A program made the position numbers and the translations under genes. Shown here in pieces: positions 56,631 to 64,000 of a DNA stretch of 64,000 nt (positions are counted from its first letter, which is position 1; the number at the start of each line of letters is the position of its first letter). The notes beneath the pieces are model-generated. The model did no database searches. It saw only the letters and a program-made list of their open reading frames with translations, and was not told the origin of the DNA. This DNA comes from Runella slithyformis DSM 19594 (GTDB taxonomy: Bacteria; Bacteroidota; Bacteroidia; Cytophagales; Spirosomataceae), in NCBI RefSeq assembly GCF_000218895.1, contig NC_015703.1:743501-807500 (forward strand), written 5' to 3'.

Positions 56631-58637
56631 ATGCGTCTTTTTCTTTGTCTGATTTTAGTAGTTGGCAGCATGTGGGCGCAGGCCCAAAATGAACAATGGG
56701 CCTCCAAAGTGCTGGGCTTTTCGTCGGAATATACCGGCGGAAACGGCCAACAATACCGGGCCGTTCAAGCCTTGGGAAAACCCAATAAACTGCCGCAGGG
56801 AGAAAGCGGTGCCTCTGCCTGGCGTCCCGAATTGCCCGATAACGGCGAAGAATGGCTTAAGGTAGGATTTGACACTCCGCTCTCCATCCGACAGATCGCC
56901 ATTGCCGAGAACGCCGGCGCAGGATGCATTACCTCCGTTATAGCCTACGATACCCAAAACAAAGAATACACTGTGTATACCGGCAAGCCGGAAACGACCC
57001 AACGCGGCGCAGGAATGCTGCGCGTGTGGCTTCCTCAACTCACTGCGTACAAAGTAACAGCCCTTAAGATCGTACTTGATACCAAGCGGGTCAAAGAGTG
57101 GAATGAGATCGATGCCGTTGCCGTATCAGCGTCTGAAATACCCATTGAAGCGAAAATCAACTTGGCGAAAAATGTTCCGAAAGAACTGAAAAAAGAAAAT
57201 CTGGGGCCCAACGTCAATTCCAAAGCCAACGAAGTGGCTCCGGTCATCTCTCCCGACGGAAAAACTATTTATTACACCCGTTTTGACCATCCTGACAATT
57301 TAAAATCCAACGAGGATTATGATGTTTGGTTTGCGGAAGAAAAAGACGGTGTTTGGCAAAAAGCCCAAAACATGGGAGCGCCCGTCAATAACATTCGGGA
57401 AAACTCCATCTGCTACATCTCGCCCGACGACCGTACCGCTTTATTGATGAATATTTACCGCCCCGACGGCACCCTTTCCAAAGGCGTATCCGTGAGTCGT
57501 AAAAATCGAAACGGCTGGACCTTCCCGCAGGAATTGCGCCTTCAAAGTTATGTGAATGACCATTCTTTTTCGGGATTTTACATCAGTCCCAACGGAAAAG
57601 CGATGGTTCTTTCGTTGCAGGATGCCAATACCAAAGGAGGAGCCGATCTCTACGTCTCCTTTTTACAAAATGACGGTACCTGGTCGCCGCCCGCAAACAT
57701 GGGTGCCGACCTCAATACCGCCGATGATGAATTTACGCCTTTTCTCGCCACCGATAACAAAAGCCTCTATTTTACTTCCGATGGCCGCAGTGGTTACGGC
57801 GAAATGGATATTTACGTGAGCCGCCGCCTTGACGAAAGTTGGACCAGATGGTCAGAGCCCGAAAACCTGGGACCCGCGTTCAACACCTCCGACTACGAAG
57901 CGCACTTCACCATTCCGGCGTCGGGTTCATACGCGTATTTCTGTTCTTCCGAAAATTCATTGGGAGAGTTTGACATTTTTCGGGTGAAGCTCCCCGAGTC
58001 CATACGCCCTATTCCCACGGTGATGCTTCAGGGCAGCGTAGTGGATGAGCTTACCAAACAGGCCGTAGCAGCAGAAGTCATTGTGGAAGACATGGATCAG
58101 AAGCAAACCCCGCAGCGCATTGATTACGACCCGGCCGTGGGTGATTTCAAAATTGTACTGGATACCCAAAAGCAATACGGTCTTACCGCCCAACGTAAAG
58201 GCTATCAGGCCACCGGTACGATCGTGGACCTGACCAAAGAAAAGCAATACCGCGAAATACGACGGGAGGTTGTGTTGACACCCATTGAGATCGGCAAAAA
58301 AATAACCCTTAATACCATTCGGTTTGCCCAAAGTAAGTTTGACCTGCTCCCCTCTTCTCTGCCCGAGTTGGACCGCCTGGCCCAACTAATGACTGAAAAC
58401 GGCAGCATGGAGATCCGGCTGGAAGGGCATACCGACAACGTGGGAGATTTTGACGCCAACGTTCAACTTTCCAAAGACCGCGTGGAAGAAGTAAAACGCT
58501 ATTTGGTCACCAAAAACATCGCAACGACGCGCATTCAGACCAAAGGCTACGGGCCTACCCGCCCCATCGCCGCCAATACCAACGAACAAAGCCGCAAGCT
58601 GAACCGCCGTGTAGAGTTTACCATTCTTAAAATGTAG
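56631..58637 (+). CDS. OmpA-family protein with PD40-type propeller repeats
   Basis: Start set at ATG 56631 (MRLFLCLILVVGSMWAQAQ) for its signal peptide; the frame is open 13 codons upstream. The ~668-residue protein begins with a discoidin-like region, then a WD40-like PD40 propeller (ISPDGKTIYYTRFDHPDN, ISPDDRTALLMNIYRPDG, ISPNGKAMVLSLQD, LATDNKSLYFTSDGRSGYGEMDIYVS), a CarbopepD-like beta domain, and an OmpA C-terminal domain (LEGHTDNVGDFDANVQLS, GYGPTRPIAANTNEQSRKLNRRVEF) that binds peptidoglycan. It is an envelope-anchoring or structural protein, of the type seen near gliding/T9SS-related genes in this phylum, though no such genes are adjacent here. Confidence 0.93.
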   Translation: MRLFLCLILVVGSMWAQAQNEQWASKVLGFSSEYTGGNGQQYRAVQALGKPNKLPQGESGASAWRPELPDNGEEWLKVGFDTPLSIRQIAIAENAGAGCITSVIAYDTQNKEYTVYTGKPETTQRGAGMLRVWLPQLTAYKVTALKIVLDTKRVKEWNEIDAVAVSASEIPIEAKINLAKNVPKELKKENLGPNVNSKANEVAPVISPDGKTIYYTRFDHPDNLKSNEDYDVWFAEEKDGVWQKAQNMGAPVNNIRENSICYISPDDRTALLMNIYRPDGTLSKGVSVSRKNRNGWTFPQELRLQSYVNDHSFSGFYISPNGKAMVLSLQDANTKGGADLYVSFLQNDGTWSPPANMGADLNTADDEFTPFLATDNKSLYFTSDGRSGYGEMDIYVSRRLDESWTRWSEPENLGPAFNTSDYEAHFTIPASGSYAYFCSSENSLGEFDIFRVKLPESIRPIPTVMLQGSVVDELTKQAVAAEVIVEDMDQKQTPQRIDYDPAVGDFKIVLDTQKQYGLTAQRKGYQATGTIVDLTKEKQYREIRREVVLTPIEIGKKITLNTIRFAQSKFDLLPSSLPELDRLAQLMTENGSMEIRLEGHTDNVGDFDANVQLSKDRVEEVKRYLVTKNIATTRIQTKGYGPTRPIAANTNEQSRKLNRRVEFTILKM

Positions 58638-58755
58638 CCGATCTGCACTGATAGTGAAAATTTCTTTTCCTGAAAACGAAAACCCTCTTCGACTGCGTTG
58701 TTACCTTTGTGATTCATCCGGTTCGCTGCGTATCCGAACCGCCAATCATCGCTCA

Positions 58756-59565
58756 ATGAAGAGACTTCCCCTACTATCGTTGTTGATTGTTTTCGCCTGC
58801 GGCAAAAATCAAGCCCCTGCACCCATTCCTGTAGCCACCCCTGTTTGTAACATAAGCAGTGAAACCGGTGTAAATAATACCTATAAACTTGAATACCTTT
58901 ACAGTACCTCCGGGTTGCCGGAGGCAGTAAATGTATCCGTCAAAAATGCCGCCGACGGGCTGTTGAAGCCGGCAAGTACGGCCCGATATACGTATGAAAA
59001 CAGTCGATTGGTAAAAGTGGTCGACGGCGCGGTGGAAGAAGTATTGGAATATACTCCTGCCGGCGCATTGACCCGTCTTAGGGTTACCAAAACCGTTGAG
59101 CCCGCTTACGTCAATTATTCGCTTTCCTTTGAAACGGATGCTAATCAACGGATCACAAAGGTGACGGATTCGATGGGTAAACAAACGACCATCAAACGAG
59201 ATACCAAAGGAAATATTACCCAAACACTTACTACAGAAACCCAAACCGGAAAGGAACTCTATCGTCTCGAACTGAGCAATTACGACAACCGAAAATCCGT
59301 CTATGACTCCTTTAAAGGTTGGCAATTCAGCGTATTAGGCTACTATGCCGAGTATATTAAGTTTCCACTTTTTACCACGGGTGCGAGCGGCAATGCGGGA
59401 AAACGCATTGAGTATGTTGCGGGAAAAGTATACAGTGAGACGACTTATACGTACACCTACAATGAAAGCGGCTTCCCGCTGACGGAGCAAGCCTTTACCC
59501 GATTTTCAGACGGCTCGGGGGTAGCGACCAATAGCAGAACGTTTACGTATGTCGATTGTAAATGA
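58756..59565 (+). CDS. hypothetical lipoprotein with RHS-like beta strands
   Basis: Start at ATG 58756 (MKRLPLLSLLIVFACGKN) gives a lipobox with acylated Cys15; the frame is open upstream but without signal features. The ~269-residue protein is rich in short Tyr/Thr beta strands: YKLEYLYSTSGLPEAV, ARYTYENSRLVKVV, VLEYTPAGALTRLRV, TIKRDTKGNITQTL and TTYTYTYNESGFPLTEQ. They resemble RHS/YD-like repeats without a toxin domain. I do not recognise a characterised family. It follows the OmpA gene on the same strand. Confidence 0.7.
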   Translation: MKRLPLLSLLIVFACGKNQAPAPIPVATPVCNISSETGVNNTYKLEYLYSTSGLPEAVNVSVKNAADGLLKPASTARYTYENSRLVKVVDGAVEEVLEYTPAGALTRLRVTKTVEPAYVNYSLSFETDANQRITKVTDSMGKQTTIKRDTKGNITQTLTTETQTGKELYRLELSNYDNRKSVYDSFKGWQFSVLGYYAEYIKFPLFTTGASGNAGKRIEYVAGKVYSETTYTYTYNESGFPLTEQAFTRFSDGSGVATNSRTFTYVDCK

Positions 59566-59670
59566 GAGGGCTTCTTCCGTCATTTTTTCTGCTGCATCAA
59601 ACTCTTGCCTGTGCAACCAGTTACCCGTACTGTTGGTTACCCGTGCGGTCGGTTACTTATAACCGACAGT

Positions 59671-59739
59671 GAGGTTTCTCAAAACCGAACGATGCAAGGT
59701 TTTGAGAAACCTCACCTGTCAGATTTGAGAATCTGACAG
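59671..59739. repeat. two adjacent perfect hairpins after the lipoprotein gene
   Basis: GAGGTTTCTCAAAACC (59671-59686) pairs with its exact complement (59698-59713). Directly after, CTGTCAGATT (59716-59725) pairs with AATCTGACAG (59730-59739). They look like dispersed palindromic repeats and could also end transcription. The remainder of the 59566-59944 gap shows small GTTACCCGT direct repeats near 59620-59645 but no gene. Confidence 0.85.
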
Positions 59740-59944
59740 CACTTTAAGGAAATGACAAACAACTGATTATCAGCCCTATGCAACAAAGTAAATGACCTGT
59801 TTAAGCAAAAGATATGGGCGTATTTTAGCCGACAGAATAACAAGTTGATAATGAACATATTTTACCAATATTGCACCTCTCGGCCGAAAGATTACGACAG
59901 GTCATGTATTTATTTGACAATTTTAAACATTTAACGAAAAAGAA

Positions 59945-60118
59945 ATGACGGAATTGATGGTTAGTTTACTGTTATTAGTAGTTGGTTTAGGAATCAGCAC
60001 CCTACGTTCACAACTGACTCTGTTAGTGAAGAAACAGGACGAACATTTAACTACTCAAAAGGCAATCATAGAAGAGCTAAAAAAATTGACTGACTCCCAA
60101 AATCGAGTTAGCCCATAA
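59945..60118 (+). CDS. small membrane-anchored protein (57 aa, unknown)
   Basis: An ATG at 59945 opens a 57-residue frame: hydrophobic ELMVSLLLLVVGLGISTLRS, then a charged helix (LLVKKQDEHLTTQKAIIEEL). This single transmembrane segment plus short coiled coil is a common layout for small membrane proteins. No family is recognised, and a chance frame cannot be excluded. Confidence 0.45.
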   Translation: MTELMVSLLLLVVGLGISTLRSQLTLLVKKQDEHLTTQKAIIEELKKLTDSQNRVSP

Positions 60119-60308
60119 GGGCTACTGTTTCGCTCAGTATAGGCAGCTTGTCAGCCTACGGCAAGCACATCTCAGAACGTCAATAACTCCTAAAGGCTAC
60201 ACCCGAACAGCCCAACTAAACAGGTGTGTAAGGAGAAAATTACCAGCATTTTTAAGTGAATCACATACTATTGACCCTTGAGCGTTTTACAACTATAAAA
60301 AACCAATA

Positions 60309-60704
60309 ATGCCTTTCGAGATTTTTAGCCCAATTGATATTTTAATCAGCATTATAGTATTTTTTACTTTTTTATTGCCATATACAAAGCGAAGCTATTT
60401 TCAATTCCAAATTGATAAAATTAGGGGTAAAAATGATTGGCAAAATTTTGTAATGTGGTTTACTATAGGTAGGTTTTTTGAGAGTTTGAAAAGAATTTCT
60501 CGACCATGGAATTTTAAAGAGAATATTAAGGAAATGAAGGAAAACACGGAACTGAATATCTATAAAACTATCAAGCCATTGGCAACCGATTCAGAAGAAG
60601 TGTTACGTTTAATAAACGACCACAAAAAATACACAGCACTCACAGTTATTACCTTCACAATTTGTGGATTGTACATATTCATTTCTATTTTTTTTAATAA
60701 GTAG
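60309..60704 (+). CDS. small membrane protein with two hydrophobic segments (unknown)
   Basis: The 131-residue protein has hydrophobic segments near residues 8-24 (PIDILISIIVFFTFLLP) and 111-128 (LTVITFTICGLYIFISIF), with a basic, aromatic middle (FFESLKRISRPWNFKENI). I do not recognise a family. It is AT-rich relative to its neighbours. Its stop codon lies inside the 9-base target duplication of the IS903-type element, so the insertion just missed the coding sequence. The 60119-60308 region before it shows no other gene. Confidence 0.6.
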   Translation: MPFEIFSPIDILISIIVFFTFLLPYTKRSYFQFQIDKIRGKNDWQNFVMWFTIGRFFESLKRISRPWNFKENIKEMKENTELNIYKTIKPLATDSEEVLRLINDHKKYTALTVITFTICGLYIFISIFFNK

Positions 60705-60708
60705 AATA

Positions 60709-61865
60709 TGCTTTGTTGCATAGATGCTGAAAGATAAATCATTAGTATGAAAAAGCACCGGAATGGCGAACTTTGTGATTGCCAAACCAACAAAATTGCC
60801 ACCTGACCGGACTGTCAGGGCTAATCCGGTGCTATGCCAAAAATACACTTTTTTACCCAAGCCGAAAATTTACCGCCCAAGGCACAAAGAAATCCACCAA
60901 TCCCCAAAGAAAAATACCGGTTAACCAACTGGCCTGAATATAATAAGGCATTGATTAACAGAGGCTTTGTCACCCTTTGGCTGAATGAAAAGACGTTGAC
61001 TCAATGGTACTATCAAGGACCTCGTACTCGCGGCGGGCTATTGCGCTATTCAGATCAATGTATCCAAGCAGCCTTGGCTCTTAAAGCGGCCTTCCGGCTG
61101 GCCTTTCGACAAACACAAGGGTTGATTCAGAGTTTATTAGCGATTATGAAGATTGACATTCAAGTACCCAGCTACAGTCAGCTTTGTAGGCGACAGGCTC
61201 ACCTACAGGCCTTCCATACCCCTCAAAAACCTACTGATAACCAAGTCAAACCGATTCATCTGGTAGTGGATAGTACGGGATTAAAAGTCTATGGCGAGGG
61301 TGAGTGGAAGGTACGCAAGCATGGAGCTGATCAACGGCGTACCTGGCGTAAACTGCATTTAGTAGCCGATGAAGCTACTAATACCATCCACGCTGTTGAG
61401 TTGACAACTCATTCCATCAGTGATGCTGAGATGATTAAGCCCTTACTGGCTGATATTGAATGGCCTATCGCTAAACTAAGTGCAGATGGAGCTTATGACC
61501 AAGTCAAAGTTTTTGACGAGTTAGAAAAGCACTGGATTCAGCCTGTGATACCGCCCCGATCCAACGCAGTCATCTGGACCAGTGAAAACGGAAATGATTT
61601 AATACACCCTCGTAATGAGGCCGTTCGTCAGATTCGTTTGGTGGGTATAGCAGCATGGAAACAGCAAATTGGCTACCATCGCCGGAGCAAAGCCGAGACG
61701 GCTATGTTTCGTTGGAAGATGATTTTCGGTGAACGGTTGTCGGCTCGATTGGTAACTAATCAACAGACCGAAGCCCAAATCAAAGCCACTTGCTTAAACC
61801 GATTCACCAGATTGGGTATGCCTAAGACAGTCAAACGGTTGCCAACATAACTATGCAACAAAGCC
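60709..61865 (+). mobile_element. IS5-family (IS903-group) insertion sequence, 1157 bp
   Basis: Perfect 9-base duplications AGTAGAATA lie at 60700-60708 and 61866-61874. The inverted ends are TGCTTTGTTGCATAG on the left and GGCTTTGTTGCATAG reading in from the right, close to the GGCTTTGTTG ends of IS903. The left terminal base has changed from G to T. The element contains one intact transposase gene. Confidence 0.93.
60834..61850 (+). CDS. IS5/IS903-group transposase
   Basis: The 338-residue transposase matches the IS903 group from YRLTNWPEYNKALINRG onward. The DDE core is readable: LVVDSTGLKVYGEGEW (first Asp), LSADGAYDQVKVF (second Asp) and the YHRRSKAETAMFRWKMIFG region with the catalytic Glu (Y-2-R-3-E signature). 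It is full length without a frameshift, so the element may still be active. Confidence 0.95.
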   Translation: MPKIHFFTQAENLPPKAQRNPPIPKEKYRLTNWPEYNKALINRGFVTLWLNEKTLTQWYYQGPRTRGGLLRYSDQCIQAALALKAAFRLAFRQTQGLIQSLLAIMKIDIQVPSYSQLCRRQAHLQAFHTPQKPTDNQVKPIHLVVDSTGLKVYGEGEWKVRKHGADQRRTWRKLHLVADEATNTIHAVELTTHSISDAEMIKPLLADIEWPIAKLSADGAYDQVKVFDELEKHWIQPVIPPRSNAVIWTSENGNDLIHPRNEAVRQIRLVGIAAWKQQIGYHRRSKAETAMFRWKMIFGERLSARLVTNQQTEAQIKATCLNRFTRLGMPKTVKRLPT

Positions 61866-61962
61866 AGTAGAATATGCTAATGTAATAAGCTTATTATGAG
61901 CCGTTTTACAAATTTATCTCTTTGCAATTCTGGCAAGTTGCCACTCCCCTAATACCCGTACC

Positions 61963-62352
61963 CTACAACTTCTCCCGTATTTTCGCCGCAATTTCCGCCA
62001 ATTCCTCGTGACTCATCTTGAGTTTATTGTTGAAGTTCATATCCGCCATGCTGTTGAGCGGAATCAGATGCACGTGGGCATGAGGCACTTCCAGTCCTAC
62101 CACTGCCACACCGATGCGCTTGCAGGGAATGGCTTTTTCGATGACGGCAGCCACCTGTTTTGAAAATTTCATCAATCCTTCGTACAGGCTGTCTTCCAGA
62201 TCGAAGATATAATCCACTTCCTGCTTGGGAATCACGAGGGTGTGTCCGGGGGCGCAGGGAAAAACGTCCAGAAACGCCAGAAAGTCATTGGTTTCGGCGA
62301 CCTTGTGGCAAGGAATCTCGCCATTAACAATACGTGTGAATAGAGAAGGCAT
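61963..62352 (-). CDS. HIT-family nucleotide hydrolase
   Basis: The 129-residue protein begins MPSLFTRIVNGEIPCHKVAETN and carries the histidine triad VPHAHVHLIPLNS (H-x-H-x-H) near residues 97-103. This is the HinT/Hit branch, which hydrolyses purine nucleoside phosphoramidates and similar substrates. It is separated from the IS903-type element by ~97 bases and is intact. Confidence 0.96.
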   Translation of the reverse strand: MPSLFTRIVNGEIPCHKVAETNDFLAFLDVFPCAPGHTLVIPKQEVDYIFDLEDSLYEGLMKFSKQVAAVIEKAIPCKRIGVAVVGLEVPHAHVHLIPLNSMADMNFNNKLKMSHEELAEIAAKIREKL

Positions 62353-62426
62353 AATAAGCGGTGGTTAAATAAAAGAACCAAAATTGTTGGCAAGTATAAC
62401 AACAAAACCGCACAACTAAACGTCTT

Positions 62427-63188
62427 TCAACGCCATTTCCGTCGTATGTTTCGCTGCTTAAGCCCGAGTCGGTACGTACCGGTAAGGCTGAGCAGTTGAT
62501 AGGCATCATTTCGATTGGGATTCCCGGCCCTGCTGATGCCGTCGAGATAGTCGCTGGCAGCAATACGAAAAGAGGCTTCCATCCCTAAATTGATACTGGG
62601 CGACAGATCAAATTTCATTCCACCTCCAAAGGCAAAGGCCAAATGCCAATGGGCGTACCGAGCATTCCTATCGTGCTCAATGCCCTCCAGGATGCTTGTA
62701 TAGGGCGAATAGGTCAGGTCAAAATTGGGACGGGGATTGGTATAGACCACGGCCGGGCCGGCAAAAAAATACGGCGTATAAACCGGTTGATAGCCGTAAT
62801 ATTGACGATAATAAATAGGATTGATATCGAAATAGTCCCATTCGATCAAAAAAGCATTTTCAAAAAATCGGGTATCAATGCTGAGGTTTCGGGAAGCACG
62901 GTTGGGGTAATGACTGTCACGGCCGCTGAACTTCCCGAATTGAAGATTATACCGCAGGGCAAAATTGCCGGTTCCCAAGTATTTACGAATAAAGCCATGG
63001 TAGCTGAAATTAAACTCTTTAGACAGCATATCCCGTTGATTCAAATCCCCGAGGTACCCCACACCTCCCGCCCCGCCGCCGGCTTCCCAACGACTTTCAG
63101 CCTGCCCGTAGGCCGTTTGTTCATTTGACAATAACAATGCCAACATCCATACAACCCTTTTTAAAGAGTATAAAAAGCCGCGCAATTT
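62427..63188 (-). CDS. DUF6089-type outer-membrane beta-barrel protein
   Basis: Start placed at ATG 63188 (MKLRGFLYSLKRVVWMLAL) to give a signal peptide; the frame is open ten codons upstream. The ~253-residue protein starts WEAGGGAGGVGYLGDLNQ and alternates aromatic strands: FALRYNLQFGKFSG, PYFFAGPAVVYTNPRPNF, HWHLAFAFGGGMKFDLSPSINLGMEASF and the terminal YQLLSLTGTYRLGL. Such small barrels are frequent in Bacteroidota envelopes and are of unknown function. It diverges from fusA. Confidence 0.85.
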   Translation of the reverse strand, partial: KLRGFLYSLKRVVWMLALLLSNEQTAYGQAESRWEAGGGAGGVGYLGDLNQRDMLSKEFNFSYHGFIRKYLGTGNFALRYNLQFGKFSGRDSHYPNRASRNLSIDTRFFENAFLIEWDYFDINPIYYRQYYGYQPVYTPYFFAGPAVVYTNPRPNFDLTYSPYTSILEGIEHDRNARYAHWHLAFAFGGGMKFDLSPSINLGMEASFRIAASDYLDGISRAGNPNRNDAYQLLSLTGTYRLGLKQRNIRRKWR

Positions 63189-63344
63189 CATTAATTCAGT
63201 AAAATCAGGAGTACACAATCGTTATTATAGAGTATCTATACAAAAATAGTACCAAAGCCGCACCGGCATATTTTATTAAAACCTTCATTTGCTTTTCCCA
63301 AGCAAAACATCTAATTTTGCGCTCTGATTTTCAGAATGGTACCA

Positions 63345-63352
63345 TAAGTTTG
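63345..63352 (+). promoter_or_regulatory. -7 box candidate for fusA
   Basis: TAAGTTTG matches TAnnTTTG, 96 bases before the fusA start. A TTTTG at 63315-63319 is 25 bases upstream, longer than usual spacing. Confidence 0.5.
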
Positions 63353-63448
63353 TACGTATATGCCTAGTATTGAGGCAAAAAGCGTCCTTCCTATCATTAC
63401 AAATCAAGGAATTTAGACTTAACAGATTTAATATCAATCACAAAAACC

Positions 63449-64000
63449 ATGGCACGTGATTTAAAATTCACAAGAAACATTGGGATTGCTGCTCACATTG
63501 ATGCTGGGAAAACCACCACAACGGAGCGTATTCTTTATTATGCGGGCGTTAGCCACAAAATTGGAGAGGTACACGACGGTGCCGCAACAATGGACTGGAT
63601 GGCTCAAGAGCAGGAGCGCGGTATTACCATTACTTCTGCCGCTACTACTGTAGATTGGACCTATAGAAACGACAAATACCACATCAACATTATTGATACC
63701 CCGGGTCACGTGGACTTTACGGTAGAGGTAAACCGTTCGTTGCGCGTATTGGATGGGCTTGTGTTTTTGTTCAGTGCCGTAGATGGTGTTGAACCTCAAT
63801 CTGAAACCAACTGGCGTTTGGCCAACAATTATAACGTAGCTCGTTTAGGCTTCGTCAATAAAATGGACCGTTCGGGAGCTGACTTTTTGAACGTGTGCAA
63901 GCAGGTAAAGGAAATGCTGGGAAGCTACGCAGTGCCTTTGCAATTGCCGATCGGAGCCGAGGAGAACTTCAAAGGTGTGGTTGATTTGGTGAATTTCCGT
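63449..64000 (+). CDS. fusA: translation elongation factor G (3' end outside window)
   Basis: The first 184 codons are present. They show the GTPase domain [20 protein letters not shown] with G1 [13 protein letters not shown]2 [13 protein letters not shown]3 DTPGHVDF and G4 [13 protein letters not shown] drives translocation on the ribosome. A long leader (~90 bases after the -7 candidate) precedes it. The usual str-operon neighbours are not upstream here, where a DUF6089 gene diverges, so fusA begins its own transcript. Confidence 0.98.
   Translation, partial: MARDLKFTRNIGIAAHIDAGKTTTTERILYYAGVSHKIGEVHDGAATMDWMAQEQERGITITSAATTVDWTYRNDKYHINIIDTPGHVDFTVEVNRSLRVLDGLVFLFSAVDGVEPQSETNWRLANNYNVARLGFVNKMDRSGADFLNVCKQVKEMLGSYAVPLQLPIGAEENFKGVVDLVNFR

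Overview
The window looks like a chromosomal segment of a Bacteroidota bacterium, most likely Cytophagales (a Runella/Spirosoma/Dyadobacter-like genome). The evidence is a SusC/SusD pair, TAnnTTTG-type promoter boxes, DUF5916, DUF6089 and DUF1080 proteins, a DASH cryptochrome, a Bacteroidota-style NuoI, and moderate GC with weak ribosome binding sites. The genus is an inference; there is no rRNA in the window.

Layout. 1-1700: end of a MacB/FtsX-type permease, tRNA-Leu(CAA) with promoter and terminator, a 68-bp palindrome, and a small pseudo-receiver protein. 1760-13273 (minus): a sugar-uptake block with a sorbosone-dehydrogenase-like cytochrome protein, SusD, SusC, and a ribose-type ABC importer (binding protein, permease, double ATPase). 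13548-15761: a DUF5916 outer-membrane protein. 15800-24100 is an accessory island rich in short repeats: a MNT/HEPN pair, a DUF4143 ATPase flanked by direct repeats, and a very large AT-rich NACHT NTPase gene. The NACHT gene is broken twice, by an IS630-family insertion with a clear TA duplication and by a 2-bp (AG)n frameshift inside 92-residue tandem repeats.

24154-33875 (minus) is a nine-gene carbohydrate cluster: Gfo/Idh/MocA oxidoreductase, three TIM-barrel isomerase/epimerases, a cupin isomerase-like protein, a DUF4432 epimerase-like protein, an alpha/beta hydrolase, a ThuA-domain protein and a DUF1080 protein. The set resembles pathways that oxidise, cleave and isomerise (3-keto) sugars. 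A nearly identical promoter-like sequence lies upstream of susC and of the DUF1080 gene, which suggests that the uptake block and the catabolic cluster are co-regulated although the accessory island now separates them.

34257-63188 is mostly housekeeping or stand-alone genes: a FIST sensor translationally coupled to a soluble hybrid histidine kinase, PhzF, a thioredoxin, an FGGY gluconokinase-like kinase, Lrp/AsnC, a large zinc metalloprotease, RocD, DASH cryptochrome, a VOC protein, EngB, a PfkB kinase, NuoI with a repetitive Pro/Lys-rich tail, a histone-H1-like protein, a TrmH-type methyltransferase, an M16 peptidase, an O-methyltransferase, a LysM lytic transglycosylase, DUF3109, an alkyltransferase-like protein lacking the acceptor cysteine, a PD40/OmpA protein and a lipoprotein. 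An IS903-type element with a perfect 9-bp duplication lies at 60709-61865. The window ends in HIT, DUF6089 and the first 184 codons of fusA.
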